DNA of 64,000 nt. It comes from Enterococcus sp. RIT-PI-f. Lineage in GTDB: Bacteria; Bacillota; Bacilli; Lactobacillales; Enterococcaceae. A model generated the notes under the pieces. It was not told the DNA's origin, made no database searches, and saw only the letters and a program-made list of their open reading frames with translations. The position numbers and the translations under genes are program-made. Shown here in pieces: positions 51,504 to 61,025 of this stretch; the first letter of the stretch is position 1, and each line of letters begins with the position of its first letter. The DNA lies in NCBI RefSeq assembly GCF_001297065.1, contig NZ_LHOX01000015.1:367249-431248 (forward strand), in the 5' to 3' direction.

Positions 51504-51651
51504 GCGTTCTGGCAGCGAGGAGCTATGATACAGGAAATAGCCACAGGTTTCCCGTGACTAACACAAACATTTTTGCGCCATTCATTCGATAATTTCTGCT
51601 TGCATATTGCCCCTTCAATCGCTAAAATAAAAAAACCGAGGGGGAACACGT

Positions 51652-53016
51652 ATGGACTTACCAATTTCTTTTATTGAAAAATACCAACATTTATTGGGGG
51701 AAGAAGCAGCGGCATTTTTTGCTGCGTTGACGTCTGGCCATCCTGTGAAGGGATTTCGCTTGAATATTGTGAAGCCGCAAGCTGAAGCTATGTTGGTAAA
51801 GTATGGACCGGCGCACGAGAAAGCACCTTATGCACCGAATGCCTATATTGGAGAAGTCAAAGGCAAGTCGCTGCTGCATCAGGCTGGCTATGTGTATAGT
51901 CAAGAGCCAAGTGCCATGATCGTTGCGGCAATCGCAGATGTCCAACCAGGGGAACGCGTGTTGGATCTTTGTGCAGCACCGGGAGGCAAATCAACGCAAT
52001 TGGCGAGTCAATTGCAAGGTGCTGGTTTGTTAGTCAGCAATGAGATTTTTCCTAAGCGAGCGAAGATTCTGTCTGAAAATATCGAACGTTGGGGATTTGC
52101 GAACGTCGTCGTGACCAATCATGCGCCGAATGAGCTGAGTCGTCATTTTCCGCAATTTTTTGACAAAATCATCGTTGATGCACCTTGTTCAGGAGAAGGA
52201 ATGTTTCGTAAAGATCCAGTAGCGGTCGCTGAATGGCACAGTGGTGCGCCGGAGCAATGCGCCAACCGGCAACAAGCTATTTTGATAGAGGCTGTGAAAA
52301 TGTTAAAGCCAGGCGGGCAATTGATTTATTCCACGTGTACCTTTGCTCCAGAAGAAAACGAAGCGATCATTAGCTGGCTTGTAGAGAACTATCCATTCGT
52401 GATCCAAGCTATCGACATGCCCAATGTGGCGCATGGACGCGCTGAGTGGGGATATGCAGCCGATATCGACAAAACGGTTCGTCTATGGCCGCATTTGAAT
52501 CAAGGCGAAGGCCATTTTGCAGCAAAGTTGCACTATCAAGGTGAAGCTAAGTCGATCAAGCAAAAGAAAGGCAAACATAAAGAGGCACAGCCTAAATTAG
52601 AGCAAGAAGCCAGCAAATTATGGCAGACCTTTCAAGCAAAATTTCCTTATTTGCCTTTTGATGATGGTAAATTGCACATGCTGGGTGATCAGCTATGGCT
52701 TGTGCCAAAAGCGCTCCCCTCATTGCAAGGGCTCAAAGTAATGCGCCCCGGATTGCATCTTGGAACGATGAAAAAGCATCGGATCGAACCAAGTTATGCT
52801 GTGGCGCTGGCATTTCTTGCCGGTAGTCAAGGACCGACGCTGCCGATCACGATCCAGCAGTGGAAGCAATATGTTGCAGGGGAAACCATCTCTGTACCGG
52901 GAAATGCCGGCTGGGTGATTTTACAGGTCGATGAGGTGCCAGTAGGCATTGGCAAACAAGTCCAAGGCATCGTAAAGAACTTCTTTCCTAAAGGGTTAAG
53001 ATTTCAAGCAGATTGA
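51652..53016 (+). CDS. rsmF: 16S rRNA (cytosine-C5) methyltransferase RsmF-like
   Basis: A 454-residue RNA m5C methyltransferase of the NOL1/NOP2/Sun family. The N-terminal part binds RNA (FRLNIVKPQAEAML). The AdoMet motif is LDLCAAPGGKSTQLASQL, and the catalytic motifs are VDAPCSGEGMFRKDP and STCTFAPEENE, each with a conserved Cys. The C-terminal third is the RsmF-type RNA-binding extension. It would methylate a cytosine near the decoding site of 16S rRNA. GAGGGGGA precedes the ATG. The gene is complete. Confidence 0.93.
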   Translation: MDLPISFIEKYQHLLGEEAAAFFAALTSGHPVKGFRLNIVKPQAEAMLVKYGPAHEKAPYAPNAYIGEVKGKSLLHQAGYVYSQEPSAMIVAAIADVQPGERVLDLCAAPGGKSTQLASQLQGAGLLVSNEIFPKRAKILSENIERWGFANVVVTNHAPNELSRHFPQFFDKIIVDAPCSGEGMFRKDPVAVAEWHSGAPEQCANRQQAILIEAVKMLKPGGQLIYSTCTFAPEENEAIISWLVENYPFVIQAIDMPNVAHGRAEWGYAADIDKTVRLWPHLNQGEGHFAAKLHYQGEAKSIKQKKGKHKEAQPKLEQEASKLWQTFQAKFPYLPFDDGKLHMLGDQLWLVPKALPSLQGLKVMRPGLHLGTMKKHRIEPSYAVALAFLAGSQGPTLPITIQQWKQYVAGETISVPGNAGWVILQVDEVPVGIGKQVQGIVKNFFPKGLRFQAD

Positions 53017-53084
53017 TCGAAATAGTATTCATATCTGGAGCGCCGTGCTATCATGTAAGTAGCAAATCAAAGGAGCTGATCGAT

Positions 53085-53420
53085 ATGAAAACATCATCAA
53101 AAGTAACGGTTGGATTAAGTATTGCAGCGATTGCTGGCATCACCACTGCAGTCGTTGTTTCAGACAAAGTATTCAATAAAGTACGCTTCGCTTGCAACCG
53201 CCATAAAGTGAAGAAGTTTGTCGATGACAAATTCAATGGCAATGAGAAGCTATTGGATGTTGTAGATGGATTGTCGGACAATGAACTAGATTCATTATTA
53301 GGCGTCATGAGAAAAGTAAAAGATGGCCGCGATAAAATCTCGGTCTATGGCGACAATATCAAAGACTCTACGGAACATGTCAAAGATAAATTAACTAGTT
53401 TGATTGACTCTGTCTTTTGA
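53085..53420 (+). CDS. Small membrane-anchored hypothetical protein
   Basis: A 111-residue protein with one N-terminal hydrophobic helix (VTVGLSIAAIAGITTAVVVS) followed by a charged, helical tail rich in Lys and Asp. It resembles the YtxH-like class of small stress-related surface proteins in layout but I cannot assign it. AAAGGAGC lies upstream of ATG 53085, and a longer frame from 53013 overlaps the preceding gene. A strong terminator follows, so it is a single transcript or the last gene after rsmF. Confidence 0.7.
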   Translation: MKTSSKVTVGLSIAAIAGITTAVVVSDKVFNKVRFACNRHKVKKFVDDKFNGNEKLLDVVDGLSDNELDSLLGVMRKVKDGRDKISVYGDNIKDSTEHVKDKLTSLIDSVF

Positions 53421-53436
53421 TCCAATAATCGACCAA

Positions 53437-53468
53437 AACCGCAACGATCAACGCGTTGCGGTTTTTTT
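53437..53468 (+). terminator. Rho-independent terminator
   Basis: AAAACCGCAACG pairs with CGTTGCGGTTTT, followed by Ts. Confidence 0.88.
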
Positions 53469-53552
53469 CTCGTCTTTGTTCATTGCCTTCGGTATAATGA
53501 GAGCATGAGTAAACAAGCAGGAGTGAAGCCCCACGTGGAAAAAGAAAGTACA

Positions 53553-54044
53553 ATGACTACCGAACAAAAAGAATGTTTCATGCAAGAAGCCATCAAAGAA
53601 GCAGAAAAAGCTGCTGCCATCGCTGAAGTCCCCATTGGAGCGGTAGTGGTTCTCAATGGTGAGATCATCGGCCGTGGGCACAATTTAAGAGAGCATCAGC
53701 AACAAGCTGCGGCCCACGCAGAGATGTTTGCGATCCAAGAAGCCTGTCAAAAAGTCGGCAGTTGGCGTCTAGAAGGCGCACAATTGTTTGTGACATTGGA
53801 ACCTTGCCCGATGTGCAGCGGCGCAATGCTTCTATCACGAGTAGAAGAAGTCTACTTCGGTGCTCATGACCCCAAAGGCGGTACCGCAGGCACATTGATG
53901 AACCTATTAACGGATGAACGCTTCAACCATTGGGCACATGTTGAGGGTGGGATTTTGGCAGATATTTGCGGCCAGATGCTGACAGATTTCTTCCACATGC
54001 TAAGAGAAAAGAAAAAACAAAAAAAGACTAGTAATCCTGAGTAA
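53553..54044 (+). CDS. tadA: tRNA-specific adenosine deaminase TadA
   Basis: A 163-residue zinc deaminase that converts adenosine to inosine at the wobble position of tRNA-Arg(ACG). The zinc site is AHAEMFAIQ with the catalytic Glu, plus TLEPCPMCSGAM supplying two Cys. It includes FGAHDPKGGTAGTLMNLL, a TadA hallmark. I prefer ATG 53553 to ATG 53505, because a TATAAT box at 53492-53497 would lie only a few bases before the earlier start. The SRP RNA gene follows directly, the usual arrangement in Firmicutes. Confidence 0.95.
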   Translation: MTTEQKECFMQEAIKEAEKAAAIAEVPIGAVVVLNGEIIGRGHNLREHQQQAAAHAEMFAIQEACQKVGSWRLEGAQLFVTLEPCPMCSGAMLLSRVEEVYFGAHDPKGGTAGTLMNLLTDERFNHWAHVEGGILADICGQMLTDFFHMLREKKKQKKTSNPE

Positions 54045-54063
54045 AGTACGTTATACTAATTAC

Positions 54064-54165
54064 TGCCGTAAGGCTAGGACAATGAAGGTCTTGTGAAGCG
54101 TGTCAGATCCGGAAGGAAGCAGCACTAAGCAGGGTCCTTCATGTGTCTGATTGAATGCCTATAGA
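54064..54165 (+). ncRNA. ffs: Signal recognition particle RNA (small bacterial type)
   Basis: The invariant loop GTGTCAGATCCGGAAGGAAG, then CAGCACTAAG, is present, flanked by complementary arms (AATGAAGG with CCTTCAT). This RNA joins Ffh to target membrane proteins. It follows tadA, as in many Firmicutes. Exact ends are approximate. Confidence 0.95.
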
Positions 54166-54251
54166 ATAGCTTTTTATCAACTCTGATGATGGTCCATAAC
54201 AAGAAATGGGGCAAAAGAGGTATTCGTTTACAATTTAATGATGATTGTTCA

Positions 54252-54276
54252 AACCTAGGGTTTATAACCCTAGGTT
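54252..54276. repeat. Perfect hairpin in an intergenic region
   Basis: AACCTAGGGTT and its exact complement flank TAT. No strong T run follows; its function is unknown. Confidence 0.5.
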
Positions 54277-54334
54277 ATTTAATTTCTCTCAAATATTTTT
54301 TTTACTTCTCAATTACATGAGTGTATATCTTCAG

Positions 54335-54364
54335 AGTGGTATTTTCAGGGGTAACCACTTTTTG
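54335..54364 (+). terminator. Probable terminator
   Basis: AGTGGT (54335-54340) pairs with ACCACT (54354-54359), followed by Ts. The 54170-54470 interval otherwise holds no supported gene. Confidence 0.5.
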
Positions 54365-54474
54365 TAAAAAAAAAGAGAAAGTTGAACCGACTTACTCTCA
54401 TTTTCAGGTTTGTTCTGTTTTATTATAGATGAAGAGGTATCTCTAAGAAATTTTTTTTGTTGATCATGAGGAAC

Positions 54475-54972
54475 TCATTTTTCTCTACTTCGCATCGGCA
54501 AATACCGATTCACCAAGATTGCTACTCCCATCCCAATAAAACTATCAATCACCCGATTGAAGGCATAAACATAAGATTCAGTATGCGGCACCATAAACAA
54601 TATCGTCAGCAAGGTTGCGCACGCACCAACAGTGCCTTCGTTATAATCAAATCGAACCAATAGTGCAATCATGCACATGATCACCAATGGAATGGCGATG
54701 ATTTGGACAAGGGGCGTGAAGCCAAAGTATTTAAAAATCGCGATGCACAGCACAGATGCCATGGCGCCGAAGGTATTGCCGGCGATCCGATGTTTGCCGT
54801 ATTTAAGGGTGTTTTGGTGGTCTTCTCGTAAAGTAAAGACAGCTGTGATCGTTGAGACCACATATGTTTCTCGTTGCAAGAGAAAACTAAGCAAAATACA
54901 AATAAAGACACTGATGCCTGTCTTTACATTGCGTAAGCCGAATGTTAAGCCGCATATTTTCAAGCAGTTCAT
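54475..54972 (-). CDS. FUSC / aromatic acid exporter-like membrane protein
   Basis: A 165-residue membrane protein with about four to five transmembrane segments. The stretch ISVFICILLSFLLQRETYVV, here shortened, and the motif FTLREDHQNTLKYGKHRIAGNTFGA are typical of ArAE_1/FUSC proteins, whose repeat G.R..GT..GA is visible. Only the membrane half is present; longer homologues carry a C-terminal cytoplasmic domain. GAGAGG lies directly before the ATG, so TTG three codons later is an alternative start. The exported compound is unknown. Confidence 0.8.
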   Translation of the reverse strand: MNCLKICGLTFGLRNVKTGISVFICILLSFLLQRETYVVSTITAVFTLREDHQNTLKYGKHRIAGNTFGAMASVLCIAIFKYFGFTPLVQIIAIPLVIMCMIALLVRFDYNEGTVGACATLLTILFMVPHTESYVYAFNRVIDSFIGMGVAILVNRYLPMRSREK

Positions 54973-55187
54973 CCTCTCTTATTCTTATGGTTCGTTTCAG
55001 TCAAAAAAATATTATAGCATAGTGCATCGGCATCGTCAGAAATAGTTTTGTGGCATAGGGAGTCTACCAGTAAAGAATTTATCTGGGTTTTGTAGTAAAA
55101 TTGGAAGAAATATGCCCCATAGGCAGAGGCAACAAAACAAGCATCGTTGAACCGAATCAACAAAGGACGATAGGAAAGAGGCAGAGG

Positions 55188-56567
55188 ATGGAAAAAATCA
55201 CGATCATCCACACGAATGACATTCACTCACACTTAGAAAATTGGCCGAAGATTCGCCGTTATCTGGACCAGCGACAACGAGAAGCCATCGCCATTGATGA
55301 ATCAGTGGTGACGGTAGATTTGGGAGATTTTGTGGATCGTTGGCATCCGCTGACTGAGGCAACGAATGGACAGGCCAACGTGGATTTGATGAATCAAGGA
55401 CATTATGATGCAGTGACGATCGGCAACAATGAAGGCGTCGGCAACCCGAAAGAAGATTTGCAGCATTTGTACGATTTGGCTGAATTCCCAGTGATTTTAG
55501 GGAATTTGTTTGATAAAAAAGACCTGCAACCGCCGACTTGGGCCAAAGAGTATCAGATCATCGAAACAAAGACGGGGACAAAAATTGGCTTGATCGCCTT
55601 TACCGCGCCGTTTCCATTGACGTATGCACCCAACGGTTGGGATATACGTGAGCCGATGGAAATCTTGCCTTCTTTGGTTGCGCATCTACGTCCAAAAGTG
55701 GACGTGCTGGTTTTGATGAGCCATTTAGGAATCAACGCAGATCGAGAGATCGCCCTGAACTTTCCGCAACTAGATGTTGTTTTGGGTTCCCACACCCACC
55801 ACTTATTTGAACATGGGGAAACTGTGAATGGCGTCCAGATCGCTGCAGCAGGGAAATTTGGGATGTATATTGGTGAAGTCGAACTCCAATTGACAGATGA
55901 CCACACAATCATGGAAAAATCAGCCAGAGTCATACCGACGCTCGGCTTGATGGCCTTTCCCCAAGATGAAGAAGAAATCGACAGCTACTTATCGATTGGC
56001 CACCGTCTGTTGCGGGCAAATCAAGTGGCGCTGCTGCCCCATGCTTTGACGGAGCAGCAAACGGATCATTCATTGATCAAAGCCGCATTATTGGCATTGT
56101 GCAAAGCGGGAGACACGGAAGCTGCGGTCTTGAATACTGGCTTATTTCTTGGCGACTTACCTGCCGGTATCGTTGATCAGGATCAGCTGCATACGATTTT
56201 GCCCCATCCGATGCATTTGATCAAAGTAACCTTGGCTGGCAACGACCTTGTCCGCATGGTGTTAGAGATGGAAAAAAACCGCGCATTTCTACGTCGTTTC
56301 CCCATTGTTGGGATGGGCTTTCGCGGACAGATTTTCGGCGAACTGGTTTATGAGGGGATTCAATATGATGAAACCAACCATCAAGTGCTATGGCAGCAGC
56401 ATCCAGTCGACCCCAAACAAAGCTATACCATCACACTAGTGGATCACTATCTCTTTATTCCGTTTTTCCCGACGATTGAGATTGCAGGGCGCGTGACCTT
56501 CTTATTTCCAGACTTTATCCGCACTGTGGTAGGGAATTATTTAAGCGCGCGTTATCCATTACTGTGA
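55188..56567 (+). CDS. Bifunctional metallophosphatase/5'-nucleotidase (YunD-like)
   Basis: A 459-residue cytoplasmic enzyme. The metallophosphoesterase motifs are HTNDIHSHL, DLGDFVDRW, GNNEGVGN, MSHLGINAD and GSHTHHLF, in the order expected for the 5'-nucleotidase family. The C-terminal 5'-nucleotidase domain binds substrate (from about residue 275). There is no signal peptide, unlike secreted relatives, so it probably acts on intracellular nucleotides, as does YunD. I placed the start at 55188, after GGAAAGAGG; a longer frame from 55101 has no such site. Confidence 0.92.
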   Translation: MEKITIIHTNDIHSHLENWPKIRRYLDQRQREAIAIDESVVTVDLGDFVDRWHPLTEATNGQANVDLMNQGHYDAVTIGNNEGVGNPKEDLQHLYDLAEFPVILGNLFDKKDLQPPTWAKEYQIIETKTGTKIGLIAFTAPFPLTYAPNGWDIREPMEILPSLVAHLRPKVDVLVLMSHLGINADREIALNFPQLDVVLGSHTHHLFEHGETVNGVQIAAAGKFGMYIGEVELQLTDDHTIMEKSARVIPTLGLMAFPQDEEEIDSYLSIGHRLLRANQVALLPHALTEQQTDHSLIKAALLALCKAGDTEAAVLNTGLFLGDLPAGIVDQDQLHTILPHPMHLIKVTLAGNDLVRMVLEMEKNRAFLRRFPIVGMGFRGQIFGELVYEGIQYDETNHQVLWQQHPVDPKQSYTITLVDHYLFIPFFPTIEIAGRVTFLFPDFIRTVVGNYLSARYPLL

Positions 56568-56655
56568 AAGCGAGTACCTTTGGCAAATTTCTCGCAAATC
56601 CCCGACTATCATTGGCGCATAAAACAAGGTATAATAAGCAACAGGTGGTGAAAAG

Positions 56656-57270
56656 ATGACCGAAAAACAAACGATCACAGATGAAATCACATCTGTACTT
56701 GAAGAAATTATAGAAGAACCAGAAAAGCAGCCTAAAAAAGGCGAACTGGTCACTTTGCTAAATGAAGAAGAAATCATGATTGGTTCCCGTCAGTACAAAA
56801 TCGTGGTCAATTATCGCGATGGCTTTGATCCTGAAAAACTAGGGGAACGGTATAGTGAAGTACTGGCGCGTTACGATTATATCGTAGGAGATTGGGGCTA
56901 TGAACAATTGCGTCTTAAAGGTTTCTTTGAAACGGACAACCGCAAATCGTTGCCAGACCAGAGAATCGATATGTTAGAAGATTATTTGTATGAGTATTGC
57001 AATTTTGGCTGTGCCTATTTTGTGATTCAACGAATCGGCGGCAAGAAAGAAAAAAGTACCACACGTCGCCGCAAGAAAAAACCTGCCAGCCAAAAAACGC
57101 AGCCGCAAACAGCGCATACTGAAGAAAAACGAGAACCAGTGGTCAACAAAAAAACAAAACCGACAATCAAAAATCGTAAGCCAAAAGAAAATAAACCAAA
57201 AACGGCAGAAACTGCAACCGTTGTGAAAAGCAGCAAAAAAGAGTTTACGATTCGACAAAGGGAAGAATAG
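56656..57270 (+). CDS. YutD-family protein with basic tail
   Basis: A 204-residue protein. The central domain ([20 protein letters not shown], then [19 protein letters not shown]) is YutD (DUF1027), common in Firmicutes and of unknown function. An acidic N-terminal extension (about 30 residues) and a highly basic, Lys/Arg/Pro-rich tail from residue 130 to the end are added. The tail suggests binding to RNA or DNA. AGGTGG precedes the ATG. A HAD phosphatase gene follows within 1 bp, as with yutD and yutF in other species. Confidence 0.88.
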   Translation: MTEKQTITDEITSVLEEIIEEPEKQPKKGELVTLLNEEEIMIGSRQYKIVVNYRDGFDPEKLGERYSEVLARYDYIVGDWGYEQLRLKGFFETDNRKSLPDQRIDMLEDYLYEYCNFGCAYFVIQRIGGKKEKSTTRRRKKKPASQKTQPQTAHTEEKREPVVNKKTKPTIKNRKPKENKPKTAETATVVKSSKKEFTIRQREE

Positions 57271-57271
57271 C

Positions 57272-58042
57272 ATGAGTTATAAAGGATATTTGATTGATTT
57301 AGATGGGACGATTTATTTAGGCAAAGAACCCATACCTGCAGGCAAACGTTTTGTGGAAGCATTGCAGACCAAAGGCTTGCCCTTTTTATTTGTGACCAAC
57401 AATACGACTAGATCCCCCCAAGTCGTTGCAGATCGTTTGGCACAAGAATTCGATATTCATGTGGGACCTGAAACAATCTATACAGCTAGTTTAGCTACGA
57501 TCGATTTTATGAAAGATGATGCCAAAGGCAAGAAAGTCTTTGTGATCGGCGAAGCTGGCTTGATTGATTTGATTCTAGAAGCTGGTTTTGAGTGGGATGA
57601 AACCAACCCTGATTACGTTGTTGTTGGTTTAGATAATGATGTGACCTATGAAAAGTTTGTTTTGGCCACATTGGCGATCCAAAAAGGCGCTACGTTTATC
57701 GGCACCAATCCGGACAAAAATATTCCGACAGAACGTGGCTTATTGCCAGGCGCTGGCTCATTGATTGCGATGGTAGAGACAGCTACGCAGACGCCGCCGA
57801 TCTTTATTGGCAAGCCAGAAGCCATCATCATGGACAAAGCAGTCGATCATATTGGCTTACAAAAAGAAGATGTGATCATGGTTGGAGACAATTATGATAC
57901 CGATATCTGCTCTGGTATCCGCAATGGCATTGATTCATTGCTGGTGCTTTCAGGTTTTACGCCGAAAGCAGCCGTCCCGTTGCTGCCAGTCGCACCTACG
58001 TATGTGTTGGATTCATTAGATGAATGGGATTTTGACAAATGA
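57272..58042 (+). CDS. HAD-superfamily phosphatase, NagD-like (YutF type)
   Basis: A 256-residue HAD subclass IIA phosphatase. The nucleophile loop is [11 protein letters not shown], the second motif is [10 protein letters not shown], and the fourth is GDNYDTDI, with a large C2 cap between. Relatives act on sugar phosphates or nucleotides such as NMP and glycerol phosphate. AGGGAAGAATAGC precedes the ATG. It overlaps the next membrane-protein gene by 4 bp. Confidence 0.93.
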   Translation: MSYKGYLIDLDGTIYLGKEPIPAGKRFVEALQTKGLPFLFVTNNTTRSPQVVADRLAQEFDIHVGPETIYTASLATIDFMKDDAKGKKVFVIGEAGLIDLILEAGFEWDETNPDYVVVGLDNDVTYEKFVLATLAIQKGATFIGTNPDKNIPTERGLLPGAGSLIAMVETATQTPPIFIGKPEAIIMDKAVDHIGLQKEDVIMVGDNYDTDICSGIRNGIDSLLVLSGFTPKAAVPLLPVAPTYVLDSLDEWDFDK

Positions 58043-58680
58043 AGCAGCAGCTGTGGCTTGAACGCATTGCATTTGTTTGTTTGTTCTTGTTCTTGATCAG
58101 TTTTGCGATTACGATCACGATCAATTTCCGTCCATTATATTGGTTTGATGTCCATTACTTGAATATTTTAGAGCAGACAACGGTCTCCCAAGAAGTGTTG
58201 CACAAGAATTATGGCTTGTTGTTAGATTTTTTGAACAATCCTTTTAATCAGACCCTCTCATTACCGGATTTTCCAATGTCGGCAGCTGGGGCCGGTCATT
58301 TCTATGATGTCAAAAAGCTGTTTATGCTGAACTATGCAGTCATGTTTCTGACGGTGATCCCGAGCTTTTGGCTCAAACGACGCTTGAGGAAGCAACAGCA
58401 ACAATGGCGTTTGATCCGTCCGTTTCAATGGGGCATGCTGATCCCGGTCTTTTTCGGCTTTTTGATGGCCATTGGATTTGATCGTTTCTTTGTGACATTT
58501 CATGAGATTTTTTTCAGCAATGATGACTGGTTGTTTGATCCTAGAACTGATCCAATCATCAATGTTTTGCCGGAAAGCTTCTTTATGCACTGTTTTATTT
58601 TGTTCTTTGTATTGATCGAACTCTTTTTCTTTGCTTTTTATTTCTGGGGCAAGAGAAGTTTGAAGCAATCTGTTCGCTAA
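58039..58680 (+). CDS. TIGR01906/DUF1461-type integral membrane protein
   Basis: A 213-residue protein with four transmembrane segments near residues 10-32, 96-113, 132-155 and 190-207 and a soluble extracellular region after the first. The pattern matches the TIGR01906 group (DUF1461) widely found after yutF homologues in lactic acid bacteria. Its ATG overlaps the phosphatase stop (ATGA), so the two are coupled. Function is not known. Confidence 0.85.
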   Translation: MKQQLWLERIAFVCLFLFLISFAITITINFRPLYWFDVHYLNILEQTTVSQEVLHKNYGLLLDFLNNPFNQTLSLPDFPMSAAGAGHFYDVKKLFMLNYAVMFLTVIPSFWLKRRLRKQQQQWRLIRPFQWGMLIPVFFGFLMAIGFDRFFVTFHEIFFSNDDWLFDPRTDPIINVLPESFFMHCFILFFVLIELFFFAFYFWGKRSLKQSVR

Positions 58681-58700
58681 TACAGTAGACGTTATCGTAA

Positions 58701-58738
58701 AAAAACACTTCAGTTGCGGTCGCAACTGAAGTGTTTTT
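58701..58738. terminator. Bidirectional terminator
   Basis: A perfect 17-bp stem (58701-58717 with 58722-58738), with A and T runs at its base, separates two convergent genes. Confidence 0.92.
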
Positions 58739-58740
58739 GT

Positions 58741-59250
58741 TTATTGGGTAATATAGTGAGATTTGCTAGGATGTTGATGGGCCAAACGACTAGCAGCCGA
58801 TGCGGCGATCGCGCCTACGATATCATCCAAGAAAGTGTGTACTCTTGGACCGTCATGACGGTTCAGTTCTTTCAGGATCCCCGGTTTTACCTTATCGATA
58901 TAGCCATAATTGGTAAAGCCAATTGAGCCATAGACATTGACGATCGACAATGCCAAAATCTCATCGATACCATACAGTCCTTCATCATCCTTAACGATTT
59001 CTTGCAGCGGATGCAGTAGCTGGTTTTCCTCTGCCAGAATATCCAATTGGATACCCGTCAATATCGTATTATGGACTTCCCGCTTACTTAAGACTGCATT
59101 GACACTGTCGATGCACATGTCTAGTGTAATATCTGCAATGTAGTCTTTTTGTAAAAACATGACGAGTTCACCGATGTCCTGCATGGATACACCGCGGTCA
59201 GCCAATAATTCCCGAGCTTTATCTTCTAACGTTTTGTTCTCTAATACCAT
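58741..59250 (-). CDS. Phosphatidylglycerophosphatase A-family protein (YutG-like)
   Basis: A 169-residue PgpA-family protein. These enzymes remove phosphate from phosphatidylglycerol phosphate or act on related lipids. The pattern LLADRGVSMQDIGELVMFLQ, YGIDEILALSIVNVYGSIGFTNYGYIDK and HTFLDDIVGAIAASAASRL is diagnostic. It lacks long hydrophobic segments. AGGGAAAGAG precedes the start. The presence of YutD-, YutF- and YutG-like genes together matches the gene neighbourhood in other Firmicutes. Confidence 0.9.
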   Translation of the reverse strand: MVLENKTLEDKARELLADRGVSMQDIGELVMFLQKDYIADITLDMCIDSVNAVLSKREVHNTILTGIQLDILAEENQLLHPLQEIVKDDEGLYGIDEILALSIVNVYGSIGFTNYGYIDKVKPGILKELNRHDGPRVHTFLDDIVGAIAASAASRLAHQHPSKSHYITQ

Positions 59251-59295
59251 CTCTTTCCCTCCAATATCTTTTTTTGTCAGACGTTTTTTTCACAA

Positions 59296-59901
59296 TCATT
59301 CATGATTCAACTGCGCTAGCGCGGCGACCGCCCATGGATGGGGGACAACCATATCTCCTGCGAAAAGCCAGTCCAGATAAACCTTCGCGGCTTGTTCAAG
59401 GGAGTCTGTTAGGGCTGCTTGGATATCTGTCAAAAAGGGTGCTTGGTCTTTGCGGTCCCATTTGATTTTGTCCGCCAAAAAAACAACCAAATCCAGTGAA
59501 CTAAAATTTTCCCGTAATGTCGTATGACAGGCAATGGCCGATAAAATCTCGGGGTCAGTCACGAAAAAGACTGACTCAGCCAACAGAGCAGATTGTTGTT
59601 GGTGCAGCAAAAAAGGGGCCGCTTCTTCAGCAGGCAAAACAGGCGCCAGCATATGATGCTGAAAGGCCAGTCGATCAGCATTTGGAATCACCACACTAAT
59701 ATCATGCAGTAGACCAGCTGCATATGCTTTATGGGCATCAATGTGGTATCGAAGTGCCAGCTCCTGTGCGGCTTCGGCTACATCTAGATTGTGTTGTGCG
59801 GTATCGTCTGCGCCAAATTGTTGTAAATAATGGATCATTTGCAAGGTTAGATCGTTTCCTTGGACAGGGGACAAATAAAGACCAAAATCTGCCGATCCCA
59901 T
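59296..59901 (-). CDS. HD-domain hydrolase, YqeK-like
   Basis: A 201-residue HD hydrolase. The metal site is made by HNLDVAEAAQELAL, GLLHDIS, then the His pair in HHMLAPVLPAEEA and ACHTT. The layout is that of YqeK, which in other bacteria cleaves diadenosine tetraphosphate symmetrically. The usual nadD neighbour is absent, so this may be a second copy with another substrate. AAGGAGTGAGGC precedes the ATG. It closely follows the ferredoxin-NADP reductase gene and probably shares its transcript. Confidence 0.82.
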   Translation of the reverse strand: MGSADFGLYLSPVQGNDLTLQMIHYLQQFGADDTAQHNLDVAEAAQELALRYHIDAHKAYAAGLLHDISVVIPNADRLAFQHHMLAPVLPAEEAAPFLLHQQQSALLAESVFFVTDPEILSAIACHTTLRENFSSLDLVVFLADKIKWDRKDQAPFLTDIQAALTDSLEQAAKVYLDWLFAGDMVVPHPWAVAALAQLNHE

Positions 59902-59907
59902 GAGGCC

Positions 59908-60885
59908 TCACTCCTTAAATAGACTTGTGCTATGGGCAGGTTGCGTGCGTGTTTTAGGGTCAATAAAATGCAAGGCATTGTTGACAGCGGTAGGAGCTTC
60001 CCCAAAACCAGTGGCAATCAGATCCACTTTTCCATCATATAATACGATGTCACCGCAACCATAGACACCAGGGATCGATGTCCGCATATCAGAACCGACA
60101 AATACGCCTTGACGCGTACTTTTTAAGCCCCAATCTTTGATATTCAGTGTGGAAGAAAACCCATAGTTGACGATCAAAGCATCTACATTCAAGGAAACGG
60201 TGTCTTCGCCTTTGACTTGTTGCAAGGAAAGACCGGTGACTTTGTGCTCTCCTTCGATGGCTTCGATCACATAAGGCGTCAAGACATTGACCGAGGAGTC
60301 CTTTAATTTGCTGACACTATGTTCATGTGCGCGAAACTCGGGACGGCGATGGATCAAGTACACTTCACTTGCTATTGGCTCTAACATCAATGCCCAATCG
60401 ATTGCCGAGTCGCCGCCGCCGGCAATCGCCACTTTGCGGCCAGCATACTTCATCAAATCTGTGACAAAGTAATCCAGTCCATATCCTTCAAAGCGTTCTG
60501 CATCTGGCAAGGTCAGTTTTCTGGGTTGAAAAGAGCCATTTCCCAATGCAAGGATGACAGCTTTCGAATAATGGGTCGTCTTATCGGTAGTGATCTCAAG
60601 ATAATCTTCTTGCTCTTCTATATGTAAAACAGTTTCTTCCAAACAATATTGGTGATTAAAGGTCGTTAACTGTTTTTCTAAATTTTGTACCAAATCACCA
60701 GCTTTGATTTTTGGGAACCCAGGGATATCATAAATATATTTCTCGGGGTACAAAGTGGCGAGTTGTCCGCCTAGTTGCGGTAAACTGTCGATCAATTTGG
60801 TTTTGGCGTTGCGCATACCGGCATAGAAGGCTGCGAACATGCCGGCGGGACCGGCACCAATGATCGTAATATCAAAAATGTCCAT
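59908..60885 (-). CDS. Ferredoxin/flavodoxin-NADP reductase, type 2 (YumC-like)
   Basis: A 325-residue flavoprotein related to thioredoxin reductase but lacking its CxxC. FAD motif [18 protein letters not shown] at residues 8-25, then [20 protein letters not shown], the NADPH motif [12 protein letters not shown] and the late GVYGCGDIV are all present. It moves electrons between NADPH and ferredoxin or flavodoxin. I placed the start at 60885, with AGAGGAA upstream, and rejected a longer frame to 60933. An essential gene in some Firmicutes. Confidence 0.94.
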   Translation of the reverse strand: MDIFDITIIGAGPAGMFAAFYAGMRNAKTKLIDSLPQLGGQLATLYPEKYIYDIPGFPKIKAGDLVQNLEKQLTTFNHQYCLEETVLHIEEQEDYLEITTDKTTHYSKAVILALGNGSFQPRKLTLPDAERFEGYGLDYFVTDLMKYAGRKVAIAGGGDSAIDWALMLEPIASEVYLIHRRPEFRAHEHSVSKLKDSSVNVLTPYVIEAIEGEHKVTGLSLQQVKGEDTVSLNVDALIVNYGFSSTLNIKDWGLKSTRQGVFVGSDMRTSIPGVYGCGDIVLYDGKVDLIATGFGEAPTAVNNALHFIDPKTRTQPAHSTSLFKE

Positions 60886-61025
60886 GTCATTCCTCTTTTC
60901 TACGCTTGTATTGCTATTGTTTGCTCCATTCATCGGACAAACTCATTATAGCAAAGATTATTGAAACTAGCATTTTTTCAATTTTCTGCTATCATGGATT
61001 TAGTATAGAGAAGGAGGAGTTAGTT

